Of a stretch of DNA of 64,000 bases, positions 41,044 to 52,350 are shown one piece after another. Within the stretch, counting starts at the first letter, position 1, and each line of letters begins with the position of its first letter. Origin of the DNA: Sporopachydermia quercuum (taxonomy: Eukaryota; Ascomycota; Sporopachydermiomycetes; Sporopachydermiales; Sporopachydermiaceae); contig BCGN01000004.1 of NCBI GenBank assembly GCA_001599295.1, forward strand, positions 4,138 through 68,137, in the 5' to 3' direction. The notes beneath the pieces are model-generated. The model searched no databases, was not told where the DNA came from, and saw nothing but the letters and a program-made list of their open reading frames with translations. A program made the translations under genes and the position numbers.

Positions 41044-43842
41044 TAATGGATGATGATTATGAATGACGATGGTAGCAATCATGATTATAAGAGTAAGCGA
41101 ATGGTAATAATGAATATAGTATCCGGGGTTTAGTCTTTGAGAGTTATATAGCGCGTGATTGATTAAATTTACAAGTCATCTAGTGTAACCTCCCAACTAG
41201 TTTCATTATCGTATTTTGTTGTATTGTGCTTATTGTAAAGATAACAATTGCAATTGCTTTCAAAGACTTATCATTCCAAGACGTATTATCTATAAAATTC
41301 ATCAATAGTCTGCTGCCAATCAATATATATTAAGTATGAGAGTTTTAGATCTAACACTAAATAACTGAAATAATGGTATATTAGTTCTGTCACTTATGCA
41401 GAATTATGCAAATGGCCGAAGGTGTCTCGATGTGTCTCATTTTAGCTATCAACCACTTTAGAAGCTACATCAGGGATGAGAAGATGGGAATCAGGATATT
41501 AATGACACTTAGCACTTTCTTGTTAACCACCCCTTGATAAACGAAATAGACACCTACAAATGAATAAATGAGAAGACACTATTTCAAAAGAAAACCTGGA
41601 GTAGCGTATTGATATACCGATAGAGTCTTTCAAGGAATTATCGTGGTAGCTATAATATAATTTACCCCAGTTGCTAAATAATACCTTAAATATGATTACT
41701 CAATTGCTTCCAGTTTTTGATCTGACTTTGAAAGCGCTGGTACCTGATTTGAGCTAATCTAAAGTAGTTCACTTGCAATCGCAGCAGTGAATTTAGTGAA
41801 GAGTATCTAAGATGGGAAAAGAAATGATCACAAGACAGATAACAGACATTGTTCGTGAGGAAGATATCAAACACCAGATGTGGACATTTACTAATTTGAG
41901 ATATGATAATCCTATTGAAGTGATAAGACTTCCTAGAAAAATATAGAATAGGAGTAATAGTGTCGGTTTAAATTCTTGCCTAGTGATCCTCATCGCCAAT
42001 CACTGCAAGGCAAAGGGGCTGAGAAATGTTGATTACGAGATAGCTGCATCTTTGAGATTACTAAAACTGTGCAGGCATCGAAGTTTAAGTTGCATTTTCT
42101 CGCTTGGAAGCTAAAATTGTAATTAGAGTTTAGGTTCAGGTTCATAACTATCTAAAAAAGGNTATGTTCTATTACATCATAATTCATGGAAGGGAAAAAC
42201 TTTTTAATTTTACCACTATGGCACCACCCATTGTTTCTCTTTTGATTGTAGGAATTTCATAATGTTTCCATTCTAGAAACTTAGGTTCAACATTTTTGAA
42301 AAGAAAACAACTGAGAAGATAAAGAATTTAGATCGGAAGAAATTCTTGGCCAGGATTATATTAACTCTTATCTAACTATTTATCTCAAAAATAGAAAGCT
42401 TTATCAATTGCTTCGAGAAAACTTTCACAGAGGATTCCTAGAATATAATGATTTGGTAAGAAGGTGGGCTGGGCCAAAAGCCTTGAGCGAGGAAAATGTG
42501 AATATGAGGGAGAAAATAGATAGTATCGGAATAAATGCTTATCAATTATGAGTATTTAGCCGATTGAATAAACAGCTCAAAGCATAGCATGATGAGCCAT
42601 TGTCAAATTCTTCCACTCTATAGTATCAATGAAGTGTAATGTAACAAGTTCTATTAACTATGAAATGTAATGCAAGAAGTTAAAACAATCTATTCCATAT
42701 ATTGCAGTGGCGATAATGAGTGTAGTTGAAATAAAACTATGTCTGAAGAATATCCTAATAGGCTTTCCTTTGATCAGGTAAGGGATATAGAAGAATAAAT
42801 AATCAAACAGTCGATCAACTTCCCATAGCTCACACTGTAATGAACCCTTCTCTATTCTTATTTGTGTTAGTATCCTCAAGCTTCACCTGTTTCTACCATT
42901 CACCAAATAGTGAAATATTCACAATACCCTAATGCATTATTGTTGTGGCTTTTACATCCGCTTGTCAAGTGTTCTTAACTATCGTGCCATTTGAACCCAT
43001 CCTAAAATTCGTCGATTTTCATTGCTGATGTTCACTTACACGGCACTGGAATTACTAGCGTTTTACAGTAAACAGTAAACTTATTTCTAAGTTCCTACTA
43101 TTGAAGAGACAACTGTAATTCAATTGCAACTCAATTTCAAAGGTAAAGCCTTCTGTTTCCCTTCTTGCTACATACTTACATAGTAAAAATTAGGAGTTAC
43201 AAACAATCAAAGGAAACAGTGAGGATGAACGGCACCAAATTTTCGTTTAGGTTCTAACTCTGTTAGATTCTCCCCATACTATGCTACAATCTAAGCAAAC
43301 TTTGATAAATAGGTAATCTTAATGATGACAAAAATTTCAATACGCAAATTTGTTACAATTTATTTATTCTTATCCAACGGTATAGAACAATTTTGCGCTA
43401 TTAATGAGCTATGGGAATGAACATATTTAATGTCAAGGGTTCTATGAACTGCAGGGATGGATGTCATTCGGAAAATCTCACTATAAAGTTCAAACTAAAT
43501 TCAGAAAACTTAAAAACCAATGTGTGGGGTGGGTAAGGCAGTGAGTAATCCCTAAATACCTATATGGAAATGTTTCTTAGTTGTTGAATAATTTGAAAAC
43601 ACCTGTACATAGTTAAGATAGTACAATATAACATAATCTATAATTCAAACTAAATAATATGGTGATTATAAAGTTAAAGTTTAGCTTTCTTTTAGTGAGT
43701 TGTCTTAGTAGTTTGGCTTTTAGATTTACAAGAAAATTAAAGTTGAAGCCATCTAATGCCTTGAACAACTAATCTTAAGTGATCATACAATTCAACTTCC
43801 TTCATCGAGCTTTTGAACCATTGTCTGACACAAGGGAAAAAG

Positions 43843-43849
43843 TATAAAA
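43843..43849 (+). promoter_or_regulatory. TATA box of the DIP5-like gene
   Basis: tataaaa at ~210 bp upstream of the ATG at 44058. Confidence 0.4.
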
Positions 43850-43907
43850 TAATCCTCCTGTCACTGAATTTTTGTCTCTATTGACTTTCTTTTATTTCAA
43901 TACAGTC

Positions 43908-43913
43908 CTTATC
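43908..43913 (-). promoter_or_regulatory. GATA-type site, DIP5 promoter
   Basis: CTTATC (GATAAG on the minus strand) 145 bp before the permease ATG. Amino-acid permease genes are often under nitrogen catabolite control through such sites; a single site is weak evidence. Confidence 0.25.
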
Positions 43914-44057
43914 TATAAGCATTAACTCTTCAAATCATATCTTTGGTAGTACTACTATTTTCAAGCCTATCAAGCTTTGAAAGTATTATCATTGAAGTAA
44001 ACTATACTATATCACCATCATAAATAGATTTGGACAACTAGAAGTACAATTTTCAAG

Positions 44058-45764
44058 ATGTCATTATCTTTCATAGAAGAAGATTCCAAGAAGGTGGATG
44101 TTGAAGCCTACACCACCGAGAAGGAGACATTTGTTCAAGAAACAGAAACAGAATCAAATGTCATTGATGAAGAACATGCTCTTAAGAGAGATCTAAAGGC
44201 AAGGCATATTACTATGATTGCTATTGGTGGTGCTTTAGGTACTGGTTTACTTATCGGTACCGGTTCTGCACTTGCTTTGGCCGGTCCTGCTTCTATTTTC
44301 ATCTCCTATACCTTTGTCGGATTGATTGTTTATATTGTAATGTGCGCTCTTGGTGAAATGGCTACTTTCATTCCTTTACCTGATGGATTTTCAGGTTATG
44401 CTTCTCGTTATGTCGACCCAGCTTTAGGATTTGCTACTGGTTATACTTATTGGTTTAAATATATTATTGTTACTCCTAATCAACTCACTGCTGCAGCTCT
44501 GGTAATTCAGTACTGGCTACCAAGAGAGAAGGTCAACCCGGGTGTATGGATTACTATTTTCTTGGCTGTTATTCTATTCATCAATTACTTTGGTGTGAAG
44601 TTTTTCGGTGAATTTGAATTCTGGTTATCTTCTTTCAAGATTATTACAGTTCTAGGTCTTATTATCTTATTGATCATTATTGCTGCAAATGGTGTTGGTC
44701 CTGGTAACAATGGTTTCACTTATTGGTCTAATCCAGGTGCCTTCGCTGAATATCATAAGGGTGATTTTCAAATTACCGGATCTGAGGGTAAATTTGTTGC
44801 TTGGGCTGCTGTATTAGTTACCTCAGTTTTTGCATATTTGGGTACCGAATTGGTTGGTGTCACGGCTGGTGAAGCTCAGAATCCTAGAAGAAGTATTCCT
44901 AAGGCTATTAGGCTCACTTTCTACAGAATTGTTATCTTTTACTGTCTATCTATCTTTTTATTGGGTCTTTGTGTTCCTTACAATGACCCTAACTTGGCAT
45001 TTGCTACCTCAGCATCTACTTCAGCTAACGCATCACCATTTGTCGTTGCTATTATCAATGCTAACATTAGCATTTTACCCCAAATTATCAATGCTTGTAT
45101 ATTAGTATTTGTTTTCTCTGCTGCTAACTCTGATCTATACATTGCCACAAGAACTCTTTATGGTCTCTCATTAAACGGTAAAGCACCAAGAATTTTCTCT
45201 AAGACTAANAAGAATGGTATTCCTATTTACGCTTTATTGTTTTCTGCATTATTCTGTTGTTTGGCTTATTTGAACTGCTCAAGTAGCTCTACAAAGGTTT
45301 TTGGTTATTTCGTTAATCTCGTCTCAGTCTTTGGTTTACTTACTTGGGTTTCAATTTTGGTTACTCATTTATTCTTCATGAAGGCTGCCCGTGCTCAAGG
45401 ATTCGAAAAGGATCTCGTTTACAAAGCTCCATTGAGACCCTTCAGTACATGGATTGCTCTTGGTTTCTGCATTTTGATTGTTCTGGTTAAAAACTTCACT
45501 GTTTTCCTAGGTGGTTTTAGTGTTGCAGAATTCATTACCGGTTACATTGGTATTCCAATGTATCTTATTTTCATTTTTGGATACAAATATTTCATGAAGA
45601 CCAAGAGAGTTAAGCCCCATGAAGCTGATATGTATACTTACAGAGAACAAATTGATCGTGAAGAAGAAATATACTTGGCTCAACAAGCTGCTGAAAAGGC
45701 TGCTAGAGGAAACAAGAAAAATATGAGATGGATCTATGAGCACTCTGTTGGATATTTGTTCTAA
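44058..45764 (+). CDS. DIP5: Dip5-type dicarboxylic amino acid permease
   Basis: A 568-residue member of the yeast amino-acid transporter (YAT/APC) family with 12 membrane segments. LKRDLKARHITMIAIGGALG and TGLLIGTGSALA begin helix 1; LPDGFSGYASRYVDPALGFA and TPNQLTAAALVIQYWLP are the form seen in Dip5, which imports aspartate, glutamate and related amino acids at the plasma membrane; FFGEFEFWLSSFKI and AGEAQNPRRSIPKAI are also typical. The acidic N-terminal tail (first ~40 residues) and the C-terminal tail with KKxx-like lysines are candidate sites for ubiquitin-driven turnover. Frequent use of a restricted codon set suggests high expression. One N at 45210. The gene is tail-to-tail with SFC1. 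Confidence 0.85.
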   Translation: MSLSFIEEDSKKVDVEAYTTEKETFVQETETESNVIDEEHALKRDLKARHITMIAIGGALGTGLLIGTGSALALAGPASIFISYTFVGLIVYIVMCALGEMATFIPLPDGFSGYASRYVDPALGFATGYTYWFKYIIVTPNQLTAAALVIQYWLPREKVNPGVWITIFLAVILFINYFGVKFFGEFEFWLSSFKIITVLGLIILLIIIAANGVGPGNNGFTYWSNPGAFAEYHKGDFQITGSEGKFVAWAAVLVTSVFAYLGTELVGVTAGEAQNPRRSIPKAIRLTFYRIVIFYCLSIFLLGLCVPYNDPNLAFATSASTSANASPFVVAIINANISILPQIINACILVFVFSAANSDLYIATRTLYGLSLNGKAPRIFSKTXKNGIPIYALLFSALFCCLAYLNCSSSSTKVFGYFVNLVSVFGLLTWVSILVTHLFFMKAARAQGFEKDLVYKAPLRPFSTWIALGFCILIVLVKNFTVFLGGFSVAEFITGYIGIPMYLIFIFGYKYFMKTKRVKPHEADMYTYREQIDREEEIYLAQQAAEKAARGNKKNMRWIYEHSVGYLF

Positions 45765-46553
45765 CTTCTTTGCTCCTTTCTTTCTTTTTACTATTTGCAT
45801 GCATACTTTAGATTTTTGATATATCTGAATTTTTTCTTTTCGTTTTACTTTTTGATTTAATGAGTTTTTACATATGGGGTTGGTGTTATGATGGTGGAAA
45901 TGAACTACATTTCTCTATAAAATAATGGTAGACTAAAAAACGTAATATACTGTAAAAGGAGATTGTTCCATAAAATGAGACAATGGAGCATGAACAATGA
46001 GAGCAATTTGATAGAGACTAAAAAGAGATTAAGTAGTTGGACCAAAATGGAAGGTAGAAAATGGACTAAAATTAAATCTTAATTATTATGATTATGTGAA
46101 CATAAAGTTGAGAGAATTGAGAAGATTGAAAGAAAGTTTGGATAAATTTGTCAATCTACATAGAAGATGCATTAGAATGCTGGATATATCAAAGTTTAAT
46201 TCAATGAAATTTCAAGATTCACATGACTGAGATAGTTCCCCTGCTCCGAGAAATGTATGTGAATAAATGCAAGGTTGCCGATTCTCATACCGAGATATCG
46301 GATGTTGATTAAAGGGAGCAATATAGGAAACACGGAAATATCTCAAAANGGTAACTCGGGGTTTCTTATAGGCATCGTGAACCTATGACTGNCATCAGAT
46401 CGCTCAATGGCTGTCAGTAAGAGTGATTGTAGGAGCTATAGTGATTGTCTTGTTTCAATATAATTGATAATTACGATAAACTACAAACGGTATTCTAAAT
46501 GATCCTGAATATAAATAAATGGGTTTTTGAATAAATAGATAAGTTTAAAGTAA
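45765..46553. other. convergent intergenic region
   Basis: 790 bp between the 3' ends of the permease and SFC1. T-rich just after the permease stop, AT-rich throughout, nothing else seen. Confidence 0.4.
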
Positions 46554-47516
46554 TTACTCGTCGAAGACAGCAGCTTGATCACCAATAATAGGAGCCTTTT
46601 CCAAAACACTTCTCATAAATTCATAAACAGTGAAAGTAACAGCTTGGCCAGGAGCCACACGCATAATTCTAGGAGTAATACCCTTATAAAGAGCGTGAAT
46701 ACCTTCTTCCTTAATCAAGTTACCACCAATTCTCAAAAATCTGCTTAATCCCTTTTCGGTAGGGTCACCACCAGTTTCTCTTTGCATTCTAGTCTTGATG
46801 GTATCCAAAGGAGCGTTAGATAAAGGACCTAAGGCACCAGAGAAAAGACCAATCAAAGAAGTTTGCCATGATGGTAAATCATCAGTACCATAATGTTTCT
46901 GTAAAGCACCTCTAATTTCAGAGTAAACAGTGAAGTTGACACCCTGGTTAGAAGCCTGACGAGCAGCAGTCAAGGCAACACCTCTATATAAAGTAGAGAA
47001 ACCTTCTTCTCTTACAATGGTGAACGCAGCTTGAGGAGCGTTTCTATATTTAGGTTGATCTAAAGGATCGGTCATAGAATGTCGTTGAGCTTGCAATCTG
47101 ATCTTAACAACCTCCATAGGATTCACAACAATAACAGCTTCAGTAACACCAGCACCGACACCAGCGAGAAAAGTGTTGCCTGTAGAAATCTTTCCTTCTT
47201 TGTCACGTAACAAATCTCTGTAGAATTCGTAGGATGAAAATCTAATAGCCATCTTTGGAACAATACCAATCACAACAGCTCCTAAACCTTTGTATAATGC
47301 TAAAACATTTTCTCTTTGGGCGATTTGAATACCGGTCTTGACGAAACCTAGAGGCTTGACAACTTTTCCATCGGCTCCTACTGGGTTCTTCTTAGCCAAT
47401 TGCATTCGCACCTTAATTGTGTCCAAAGGATGACAACACAAGGCTTCGAATAGACCAGCAGTACCACCAGCGATCAAATCAACGGCAGCGTTCTTACTCT
47501 TCTTTTTTTCACCCAT
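46554..47516 (-). CDS. SFC1: mitochondrial succinate-fumarate carrier Sfc1
   Basis: A 320-residue mitochondrial carrier. Three repeats each begin with the PX[DE]XX[KR] signature: PLDTIKVRMQ, PMEVVKIRLQAQ and PLDTIKTRMQRE, marking odd-numbered helices of the six-helix bundle in the inner membrane. GGTAGLFEALCCHPLDT, GAVVIGIVPKMAIRFSSYEF and YKGITPRIMRVAPGQAVTF are near identical to what I recall for yeast Sfc1/Acr1, which exchanges cytosolic succinate for mitochondrial fumarate and is needed for growth on ethanol or acetate. Length matches (322 aa in S. cerevisiae). The ATG at 47516 is preceded by an A/T-rich leader. No introns. Confidence 0.92.
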   Translation of the reverse strand: MGEKKKSKNAAVDLIAGGTAGLFEALCCHPLDTIKVRMQLAKKNPVGADGKVVKPLGFVKTGIQIAQRENVLALYKGLGAVVIGIVPKMAIRFSSYEFYRDLLRDKEGKISTGNTFLAGVGAGVTEAVIVVNPMEVVKIRLQAQRHSMTDPLDQPKYRNAPQAAFTIVREEGFSTLYRGVALTAARQASNQGVNFTVYSEIRGALQKHYGTDDLPSWQTSLIGLFSGALGPLSNAPLDTIKTRMQRETGGDPTEKGLSRFLRIGGNLIKEEGIHALYKGITPRIMRVAPGQAVTFTVYEFMRSVLEKAPIIGDQAAVFDE

Positions 47517-49296
47517 TTTTAATTTATATTACAGAATGTATATTATAGTTACAAGTTCGGTATTGAAACTCGAATGCTGTATATTGTGAAGTACAAGCTA
47601 TAGCAATTGTGTTGGTGATACATATTATGAAGAAAAGAAATAAGGGAAAGAAATGAAAATTCAGCGAAATTGGAGATTTAAAAGGGTTTAAAATTTCATT
47701 GAAAGCTGGTTGAAAAAGTATGGAAATGAGTTGAATTGTCAGCGAAAGTATCGGGACAGCTGAACATGACAATTGGGATGGTGTACGCAACAAGTTTCAG
47801 CATTGAATCATGGTTTTTACCTAAATGGGAATTATTATGAGAGACAGATAAAGAGATGTTAAATAATGAACATATGCTTTTTTTGACTGAACAATTGAAC
47901 TATGGACTTTATATTACTATCTATTTAGTATTTCACTAATAGTGAAATCAGCTAANAACTTAAAGGATGAAGAATGCTGATAGATTCTGCCTTCAGATGT
48001 TTGTAGATCTGATTGAGACAATAAAGTTTAACGAATAAACCGGGGAAACAAATAGATTGTTATAATAGTTACGTACGACCTTATTGTCCGATAACTANAT
48101 TACTTTGAAATTGAACCTTCTTTGGGACAATAATGACACATCACTTCGGAAGGAGATGTACAGTAAGGATAACTGGAAGTCCACAAGTTACTAGTTGGTA
48201 ACCTGTTTAGTCCGCATCAACATTAATATCAACATTATAGTTATAATCATTATTAATAAAACTAGTTGTCAATAATATAGAGAGAAATTGATTTAAAAAA
48301 NGTGGAAGTGCAAACAGACAAGAGGGAATATAGTATTTATTCTTACTTGTTTCCATGTTGTTGCAGTAGTATGCGGTTATCGATAGTTTTTCTTTGAATT
48401 GTGCCACAGGAGCAGAGTCAGGTCGACTATAAACCTTGTATTCAATGTCACAGACGCTTCCATTTAGAAACTTTTACCGAAGTCCGGGGATGAAAGAAAT
48501 GGCTAACAACCAATTGAAAATCTCTTCCATAGAGATNGTCAATTATAAATTATGGTCCCATAACAGATGGTCCCATAACAGAGGAATGAAGATCTAGGAC
48601 TCAATTGTCAAGTGGTCAAGTTTCACTAGTTCACCCCACACTCTTTCCTTTCACTGAATATCGAATAATGGGTACCCAAAAATCATATATAGAACTGAGA
48701 AGTGATTAGATGTAGCCAAGTCGCCTTCTCTGGCATAAACCATGATAAGATCTCCAGTTGTAATGCATTAGATTTCTGGTTTAATAAGCATTCAGTAAGC
48801 TGGTTAGACTCACACGATACTTATTAATAATCCGACACAGATCATTTTTCTTTCCACCGCTCCACACCATCTTTTCTTGTTTGTACTGCTAAATTTCATA
48901 AGGAATAGTCCTTCGAGACAATCCACCATCCTGATGATCATCTACATCATATTCCATATATACATAACAAATTTCAATTATTATATAATACTTTAATATT
49001 TATCTCTTGATCATTCGCTCCAATCTACTTTGTCTTCTGAATCCTTCGTTTCTCAATACGATATGACCTACACCTTCTTGGTCCCGGACAGTCTTCTCTG
49101 ACAAATTTACCATTCACCCGATAAATTTTCGACCTTCTGACAATTCCATGTCACAACAGGAAAAATCTGGGGTATTACTATGAATGAATAAACTAGTGAA
49201 AAATTTCACCCAAACATGGAGGAAAATTATAATTAGAGAGGCGCTAGATCACAGATACTGCGTATAGATGACAAAATAGAACAATTCGAGAGTTAT
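47517..49296. other. SFC1 upstream region, no gene seen
   Basis: 1.8 kb upstream of SFC1. Minus-strand frames at 47524-47793 and 48207-48407 lie in leader sequence and are unsupported. atggtcccataacaga is duplicated in tandem near 48553-48582. Confidence 0.4.
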
Positions 49297-49934
49297 TCAA
49301 CAGAAAGTAATTGAAATGAATATGAATACGAATATGATGATAACAACACGTAAAGATTTGTTGTCAACATACAAAGCTTTCATATCAAATTGACCAGTAA
49401 GATCATGAGCAATTTTATCTTTGAACTCACCACTAACAAAGTGATCCCAGAAATTATAAACTTTGTTGATAACTCTAAATTATAAATGAAAGTGAACCTC
49501 AGGGGGTAAAAAAAAAAAAGCAGTTCCAAAACTACTAAGACCTATTTGGTTTGAAGATATATAGTGCTTGTGCCGGAAATTGATAGTAATGAAACCAAGA
49601 AGTTCTGCAATAATAATAACCTGCATCTNCCGCTAGCAAACATTGCCGAGATCCGTAAATTTCCTTCAGGTGTCCTGGTGTTATGTATGACAAGTCTTTC
49701 CGATCTTTCACAATCCAACAATTCGTGAATAGCTTAAAGATAAACTTTGAGCCTCGGAATAAATAGGTTTCCGCACTGGTACTTCGGTATAAAAAGGCCT
49801 CTCAGCCCATTGTTGGGGTCAAAGTACGAGAAAAGTCTGATTAATTTCGTGGTGAAAGGCTGACAATGAAACGTACGTTTGAATTAGTCTCACTATGTTT
49901 TCAGTCCATGTTACCGAACTCTTGCTTATAGGTT
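49297..49934 (-). CDS. candidate spliced tail-anchored protein, 5' end unknown
   Basis: The stop at 49297-49299 ends an exon running up to 49474 that encodes VINKVYNFWDHFVSGEFKD, then FDMKALYVDNKSLRVV and a hydrophobic C-terminus VIIIFVFIFISITFC, the shape of a tail-anchored membrane protein. An in-frame stop lies immediately upstream and a TTTAG acceptor sits at the junction, so it is a 3' exon rather than an intact gene. Joining a GTACGT donor at 49871-49876 gives an in-frame exon (49877-49934) coding VTWTENIVRLIQT-like sequence. A further exon with an ATG is not located; a candidate ATG|GTATGT lies near 50255. I do not recognise the protein. The splice model is a hypothesis. Confidence 0.3.
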
Positions 49935-50932
49935 CTATTAACTGCCAGTTGATCGAAAAGGGGTACTTCTGCCTTTCGTAGATTAAATAGATGATCTATG
50001 AGTTTATTCAAATAGTAATCATGCGTATGACAGACTAACATTGGGTGTCCGAGGTTAACAGGGCATATCCTAAATTGGGAATTCTTACTTTGATATGAAG
50101 TAAGTGATCCTCTGCTTTTCACGGGTTCAGCCAATAGCTTAATGATTGATGATATAGATTAGAACGAAAGAAAAACAAACAATAAACAAATAAATCGATC
50201 TGAAAGAACTGAGAGAATGAATGTAATGAAAATCATAGAACATACCATCGTGCTTAATAAATGTTGAATGTTCGTTCTACGTAATTGCCGGTGGGTGGTT
50301 AAAAAGTTACCAATTGAACAATTTGACTCTTGATGCTTTACTGCTGGTATCTTTTGATTCTTGATGTGAATATTTGAACCTTGAGCCCGGATTTTCTAAC
50401 ATTCAAATAACTATTATGAAGTTTGCCCCACATATATTTTACCTAATGGCTCCCTGTTTGTCCTAGTTGGTAAAAACCTATTAAAGTTCAGTAGTTCTCC
50501 GGATTTCAGGCTCATTGGTAAATGTCAAGAATGAAAGGAGATGTGATGTTAAACTATTTTGTGATTATTCTATGTTTCTTTTTTCTAGTTGCCGTTATGA
50601 TGGAAATAGCATCTGTGGCTTTGCTATGTAGGATCAATTTATGAGATGGAAAGACTTCATGTCAAGATATATGGTATCCATATATCAATCAGTCGATCAA
50701 ATTGACTTGATGACGGTGGTAAAAGATAACCAAGTTGCTCATTGATTCGTTAGCATGTTAACGTCTTTTGAATTGCCTTTGACTTTGGATCTAAAGCTTT
50801 TAACCTGTCTGACCACCATATCTTCACATTTACTAATCGCTCATCGATATACTTACAGTACATNAACTGAATAGACTGCTTTAAAATATAACCCAACTTC
50901 TAAACTATTGCAATGTATAAGGATGTTAAAAT
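49935..50932. other. intergenic, possible upstream exons
   Basis: A TTG-initiated minus-strand frame (49901-50134) encodes a stretch with HTHDYYLNKLIDHLF; it could be an exon of the gene to its left but cannot be joined with confidence. The right part is the upstream region of the DNA glycosylase gene. Confidence 0.3.
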
Positions 50933-51745
50933 ATGGAAGAAGACCACATCCTTGAAGGCAAATCAGTGAAATCCACGTTCGGGTCAAAACTAGACCGATT
51001 TAAATTCAATCCATCTGATGGTGACGGCAAAGTGAAAGACTCACTGATACTTCATAAGAAAAACGTAACAAAACCAAAACCGAAATACGGACGGTTATCT
51101 GAAAATGCTTCTGCTCAAGCTAGAATTGAAGCTTCGAAGATCAGATATCAACATTTGAAACCTCTTGTGCCATTATTAGAGCCAAATCTGATATGCGTGT
51201 TTATTGGATACAATCCTGGCATAAGAACTGCGGAAACTGGTCATTATTATGCACATCCTACCAATAGGTTCTGGCCATTATTAGTTGACTCCAAATGTGT
51301 TGAAAAGAAAATTAACTGTTTCAATGATAAAGAATTACCGTCCAAATATCAATTGGGGTTCACTGATTTGGTATCAAGAGCGACATGTGGAATTAATGAA
51401 TTAGGAAAGCAGGAACGAGAGGAAGCTGTAATAAATTTAGAAGAGAGAATAAAAAAGGTTGAGCCTTGTTGTGTATGTTTTGTTGGTAAAGGAATATGGG
51501 AGAATGTAATAAAGGTCAAGAGTAAAACGAATAGACTGTTAGGTAAGAAGATACTGGCCCAATTTCACTGGGGCTGGCAGCCAAACGAATTATCATTCGT
51601 TAATAGGGAAATGAACGTTTTCGTAGTACCTTCGACGTCAGGATTGGTTACGTCTATGCGTAGAGAAGACATGTTAATATTATGGAATATGTTAGGTCGA
51701 TATATACAAAAGGAAAGGGAAAGGCAATCATCTGCGAAAGGGTGA
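50933..51745 (+). CDS. TDG/MUG-family mismatch uracil/thymine DNA glycosylase
   Basis: A 270-residue protein. After a basic ~75-residue N-terminus, ICVFIGYNPGIRTAETGHYY (residues ~87-106) contains the GxNPG catalytic-asparagine motif of mismatch-specific uracil/thymine glycosylases, and HPTNRFWPLL follows as in TDG and Mug. GFTDLVSRAT is the next conserved block, and VVPSTSGLVTS (231-241) is the second active-site motif that inserts into the DNA minor groove. The enzyme removes T or U opposite G to start base-excision repair in the nucleus. Homologues are known in S. pombe (Thp1), animals and bacteria, but not in S. cerevisiae. Start at the ATG at 50933. It ends 23 bp before the end of the convergent twin-CX9C gene, so their transcripts must overlap. 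Confidence 0.85.
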   Translation: MEEDHILEGKSVKSTFGSKLDRFKFNPSDGDGKVKDSLILHKKNVTKPKPKYGRLSENASAQARIEASKIRYQHLKPLVPLLEPNLICVFIGYNPGIRTAETGHYYAHPTNRFWPLLVDSKCVEKKINCFNDKELPSKYQLGFTDLVSRATCGINELGKQEREEAVINLEERIKKVEPCCVCFVGKGIWENVIKVKSKTNRLLGKKILAQFHWGWQPNELSFVNREMNVFVVPSTSGLVTSMRREDMLILWNMLGRYIQKERERQSSAKG

Positions 51746-51768
51746 AGGATACATCTTTCTAGTACCAA

Positions 51769-52350
51769 TTATGATGTGTAAACAGTAGCTTCAACTTCCT
51801 TGATAAACTTATCGTAATCCACTACTAGCTCTTTAACAGCTGGCGCACTACCGAAAGNCGGTTTCACCTCCACGTATTTACTGTTTTCAATGAAAATGTC
51901 ATCTGCTCTATGCTTTATTTTTTCGTTCTCTTCACGGCTCACCTTTGTATCTGAGTATCCTAGTAGTTCTAATGCTTCTTTCTGTTTCTCCATACACGTA
52001 TTATATTCATCCATTTTTGCTTGACATGGAGGCTCTTTAAAAGGATTCCAACCTTTGTGCTTTATCAAGCAATCGTAGAACTTTTGTTGGATCTCAGCAC
52101 AGTTTTCAGCACAGGCCTCTTTTATCGATTGATTAGGACTTCCAGTTGAGTAGTTGTTGATTCTCTCTGTAATATTTCCAACTGCAGCTTTTGACTGCGA
52201 ATCCGTTTTTGACAGCTCCTCACTGGACTTCTTCACTAAATACTCTTGCTTTTTTGTTTCAAATTGATAGAAGTCTTGCAGCGTTGGATCCAGAACTTGT
52301 TCTGGTTCAAGAGTTTTAGAGCTTCTATTTCCAAAGGGCCACCAAACCAT
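51769..52350 (-). CDS. twin-CX9C (CHCH) mitochondrial protein
   Basis: A 193-residue protein. C84-x9-C94 and C109-x9-C119 form a twin CX9C helical hairpin, with one extra cysteine at C80; such proteins are imported into the mitochondrial intermembrane space and oxidised by Mia40. The N-terminus begins MVWWPFGN, an unusual aromatic start seen by me in fungal mitochondrial small proteins but not tied to a named gene; the region before the hairpin is charged and helical, and the C-terminal third (residues 130-193) is acidic with DKFIKEVEATVY at the end. The ATG at 52350 is clear and one N lies at 51857. The CX9C fold is read directly; the specific role (respiratory-chain assembly, MICOS or other) is unknown. 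Confidence 0.65.
   Translation of the reverse strand: MVWWPFGNRSSKTLEPEQVLDPTLQDFYQFETKKQEYLVKKSSEELSKTDSQSKAAVGNITERINNYSTGSPNQSIKEACAENCAEIQQKFYDCLIKHKGWNPFKEPPCQAKMDEYNTCMEKQKEALELLGYSDTKVSREENEKIKHRADDIFIENSKYVEVKPXFGSAPAVKELVVDYDKFIKEVEATVYTS

Larger units (their letters stand above)
41044..44057. other. long intergenic region, DIP5 promoter at right
   Basis: 3 kb without a supportable gene. Short minus-strand frames at 41686-41999 and 42658-42879 are hydrophobic but overlap in different frames and look fortuitous. The right end holds a TATA element (43843) and a GATA-type CTTATC (43908). No RNA gene recognised. Confidence 0.4.
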
